The translations under genes were made by a program, and so were the position numbers. Below the pieces are notes generated by a model. It worked only from the letters and a program-made list of their open reading frames with translations, ran no database searches and was not told the DNA's origin. Shown one piece after another: positions 21,318 to 24,258 of a stretch of DNA of 24,258 bases. Source of the DNA: Agrocybe praecox (lineage: Eukaryota > Basidiomycota > Agaricomycetes > Agaricales > Agrocybaceae); the NCBI GenBank assembly GCA_964017145.1, contig CAXHKQ010000276.1, forward strand, positions 1-24,258, written 5' to 3'. Numbering within the stretch: the first letter of the stretch is position 1; every line of letters begins with the position of its first letter.

Positions 21318-23607
21318 ATGGCGCGTGCCTATTTTGCATCTGTTTGGTTTGAATGTGTACGTGGGAACGGTGATATCATCGCGGGGAAAGGTATGTTCAA
21401 TTTCACTCGAAGTCATCTTCTCTTCGCACATGCAAACTCGAGATCCCTTCCGTTCCTTGCTTAACGCTGCGTTTGACTTTGCGAACAACTCTTGGGTCAC
21501 ACAGCGCGATGAATTCAAGGATTTGGAGCCCTCACAAACTGCCCTGCTTTTCTACGATCGCCATATTGCGCAGAACCTTCTTTGTACCCAGCTCCGCGAC
21601 TTTCATGCTTTGAGCACGGTGGTGTCGAAAATATGCGACGATTCCGTCAGCAAATTCTATAACGAAGGCCACAGATTCTCATCAGAAGGGTATATACACG
21701 GGGATAACCACCGGCAATTGCTGCTTGGGACCGCAAGAAGTGTGGCTGATGAATACCGTATGCGCTTTGCTCGTATCGCACAAGCGTACGTGTCAAAATT
21801 CTACTTCAACCCGGATGGCGACACCTGGGATTCAACTCTGTTCTTGGTGGCAGAATCTCAACGAGACACAACCCCATTCATGTCAGAATGGTCTCTCATG
21901 GCTTCTTACCAGGGTGATGTAGGCTTAGAAGACTATAACAGAACCGTCCCTGATGCTATCATTCAGAAAATTCGCGCCATTGAAAGGCGATATCCGAGGC
22001 TCGCGACATGGTATTTCTACCCCATGACTGCTGCAGGCAAATATATCGTGAAGCAAACAAAAGGTTCAAGTGGATTCAAATGGGAAACGTCGCGTACTGT
22101 AGGATTCAACAATATTTCGACGATGCCAACACCTGAAGACGCCGTCAATGGAGTTTTGGAAATGGGACACGTTTCGATCCCAACAGTGAAAACGATTGGG
22201 CACAAAAGAAAAGACAAGAAGCCACATACTGGGGTTCCAACGCTAGGGAAAGGCAAACGACAGGTTTCTTCGGATCGGGATATGAACTCTTGCCCCTCGC
22301 TTGTTCAAAAGAGGTCTACCTACGTCCACTTCTCCAGGAAGAGAAGGAGTTCTGTTCTCAGGCGTATCGATGTCAAAACGTATATCCAGCACGTAAGTGC
22401 TTTGTATAGCTTACAGCTCTGATATTGATAAACCGTAGGCCTGGGCTAGCGCTGTACGCGACGACAGCACTTTTATCATCTTCAGCTGTGGCTTATATGA
22501 ACGTATAGGCGTTCGTCACCGAGCATCACAGACACTTTACCTCTCACCTTTGATCGATACGGTCAACTCTCGGGAGCCCGGATACGGTAAAATTCACATC
22601 GGATTGCATGCAGCTATTATACAGGACTTTCTCAAGCGGTGCGATCTTTCTGAAGAACCGAGCTGTGGAACGAAAAGATCTGCGGATCACATAGAAACCC
22701 CAGATTTACGAGAAACGAAACGAAAAAAAAGAGATGTCTTCGACTTCAACAGTGTATGTCACTTTGTTGTATTTCATTCTGTATTCTTATCTTATATCCA
22801 GGTAGTCAGGGCGATAAATGAACGTCAGTTAGGGTTGATAACGCTCAACTATGGAGTCTACTGCTCGCCGGTACCTGCCGCCTTCCTTCGTCTCGGGTCT
22901 TCCTGCGTACCGGATCTTTACCACGATTTTGAGCCATCGGATCAAACTAAATTTTCTCCAACAGAATACTTCGAAATAACGCTAGGGGAGCCGATAGGTG
23001 AAGGTGCTGTTGGTATCGTGCATCGAGGTGAATTGTGTCTGACATTGGTGTGTGGAGAGTCTCTACGACGCGTGATTATTGCCAAGCTGGCATTTACAGA
23101 CAAGCAGCAAAAGAAACTGCGTCATAAATATGACGTTTATCGACACATAGCTAAAGTTGGAACAGTAAAAGGCGTTGTACCTGTCCACGGATTATTCGAG
23201 GATCAAGATTCACACATTTTGGCACTTTTCATGGAGGACAAAGGACAATCTCTGCAATCCATGAGGGACAATATGCCTGAAGGAGAGACGTTCAAGATCG
23301 TCGGTCAAGAGAGGTATGTCTTGAACTTGTTCTATTTATTGGGCCTGAATGCTCACTAGATGGTGAAGATTTGGCGTGTCTAAATGTGCTAAAAAGTATA
23401 CACAAAGCTGGTGTTCTGCACCTCGATATACGCTCCTATAATATTCTGTTTGACGACGAGCGCAACATATCGATTATTGATTTTGATTGCTCGTCATTCG
23501 ATCCAAAGGAAGAGGAGAAGAGATCATCTAACTATGACAAAGAAGTTGAGCTGCTCGAGTCAGTCCTTGAAGACGCATATATGGAGGGTATATGGTGGTC
23601 TTCATGA
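21318..23607 (+). CDS. Divergent kinase-like protein with long unknown N-terminal region
   Basis: Proposed exons are 21318-21390, 21443-22392, 22439-22753, 22802-23303 and 23360-23607, giving 695 aa. The first about 420 residues match no domain I can name; they include AFDFANNSW near the start, an AWASAVRDDSTFIIFSCG block, and basic clusters (GHKRKDKKP, ETKRKKRD) that could be nuclear signals. The C-terminal part is kinase-like: a full glycine loop GEGAVGIV (512-519), an IIAKLAF lysine strand, a hinge-like LALFMEDKGQSL, HLDIRSYNIL (634-643) and IIDFD (652-656). HRD is changed to HLD and DFG to DFD, while the catalytic Asp636 and Asn641 remain. Only 39 residues follow DFD, so most of the C-lobe is absent. 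Related multi-copy kinase-fold genes exist in Agaricomycetes. An alternative start at 21310 reads through intron 1. The last junction needs a weak donor (G|GTCAAG at 23304); the stronger GTATGT at 23313 breaks the frame. Confidence 0.78.
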
Positions 23608-24258
23608 TACATGGAATGTATGATGTCTTCGGTAATATACCCTTTTATTTATTTTTGCTCTTCAAATCTGGACACCTATCTATTGTTAACTAAACGGATT
23701 GAGATGTAAGTTGGTTAGCAAACAGATAGTTTGTCAAGAGTGAATCCTACATGTCAACATATTAATAAAGAGAAATGGGTATAAAGCGAGAACGTATCCG
23801 AGTCGAATCCTGACGGTTTGACAAATTGAAGGCCTGGGGAAACTGAAGAATAAAAATTATTACTGAATACAGGATTTTACCTACCAGGTTCACTGACTAG
23901 GGGACATCCGCGGGGGCGGCGCTGGCGTGTGTGCCCATGGGCGGCCTACCGCATGCTTGAAGAAGGAACCTTTGCATGCTTCGTCGTCGTCCTGTGTGGG
24001 TCGCTTCTGACCTGGATGCCTGGGATCTGAATACAGAAGAGAGAGCGCGTCTTATGATGTGGACTACGAAGTATCAGTTTGGTGTCTTTCCGAATTTCGA
24101 GTCCTGGATTGCAAGTGCATCCTGATAAAAACGCTCTCACAGAAAGTAAGGATCGAATGATAGGCCCCCTGACATATAGCTCATCGTTATCGGTACGCCG
24201 TGTATAACCACCTACCAGTTCAGTTCGCATTAACAATAAACAGGCGCTCAGATAAAAA
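23608..24258. other. 3' region and right edge of window, no supportable gene
   Basis: After an AT-rich 3' flank the sequence becomes GC-rich around 23905-23950. A minus-strand frame at 23946-24236 spans 96 codons without recognisable domains. This may be the edge of a gene continuing beyond the window, but nothing inside confirms it. Confidence 0.35.
23764..23769 (+). terminator. AATAAA polyadenylation signal of the second kinase gene
   Basis: An AATAAA hexamer lies 157 nt downstream of the proposed stop at 23605-23607, in AT-rich sequence. It is consistent with a 3' processing signal; this is inferred from motif and position. Confidence 0.35.

Noticed and set aside
23946..24236. Minus-strand 96-codon frame at the right edge
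   Set aside because: No recognisable domain and no supporting splice or promoter context; it may belong to a gene beyond the window, but that cannot be judged.

Overview
The window looks like a piece of nuclear genome from an agaricomycete (mushroom-forming) basidiomycete. Genes are split by many short introns (about 40-160 bp, mostly GTRNGT...YAG). Three gene families here are typical of Agaricomycetes: a FunK1-type fungal kinase, a DUF6533-like seven-TM protein, and a hAT transposase with a C-terminal SxxxAERxFS block. All exon models were built by eye from reading-frame continuity and splice signals; there is no transcript or database support.

Layout. 1-1407: AT-rich, no supportable gene. 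1408-5113: a hAT-family DNA transposon with 19-bp perfect terminal inverted repeats, carrying an 11-exon transposase on the minus strand. It has one in-frame TGA and one unresolved splice junction, so it is probably recently inactivated. 5114-8296: poor in genes, with a few GC-richer islands that may be gene relics, one of which has an amidase-like motif. 8297-9546 (+): a seven-TM DUF6533-like protein. 9547-10915: intergenic, with a 70-bp-period and a 40-bp-period tandem repeat. 10916-13837 (+): ARP5, the nuclear actin-related subunit of INO80, with 11 exons and a predicted 769 aa. 14284-15215 (-): a Sec4/Rab8-type small GTPase, convergent with ARP5, with a GC-AG first intron and a 22-nt second exon. 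15216-18007: a 2.8-kb AT-rich desert with a purine-rich tract and a possible second hAT-like end. 18008-21134 (+): a FunK1 kinase, predicted 868 aa. 21318-23607 (+): a second, unrelated kinase-like gene, predicted 695 aa. It has a long uncharacterised N-terminal region and a kinase fold with HLD and DFD in place of HRD and DFG, ending soon after DFD. 23608-24258: no supportable gene.

How the genes relate. ARP5 (chromatin remodelling) and SEC4 (exocytosis) are conserved housekeeping genes. The transposon, the seven-TM gene and the two kinase-like genes are accessory genes of families that expand by lineage. Nothing suggests an operon-like pathway. The most unusual items are the tandem pair of divergent kinases and the near-intact hAT element with its palindrome-rich subterminal regions. 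I saw no tRNA, rRNA or CRISPR array, and I cannot claim a new biological system.
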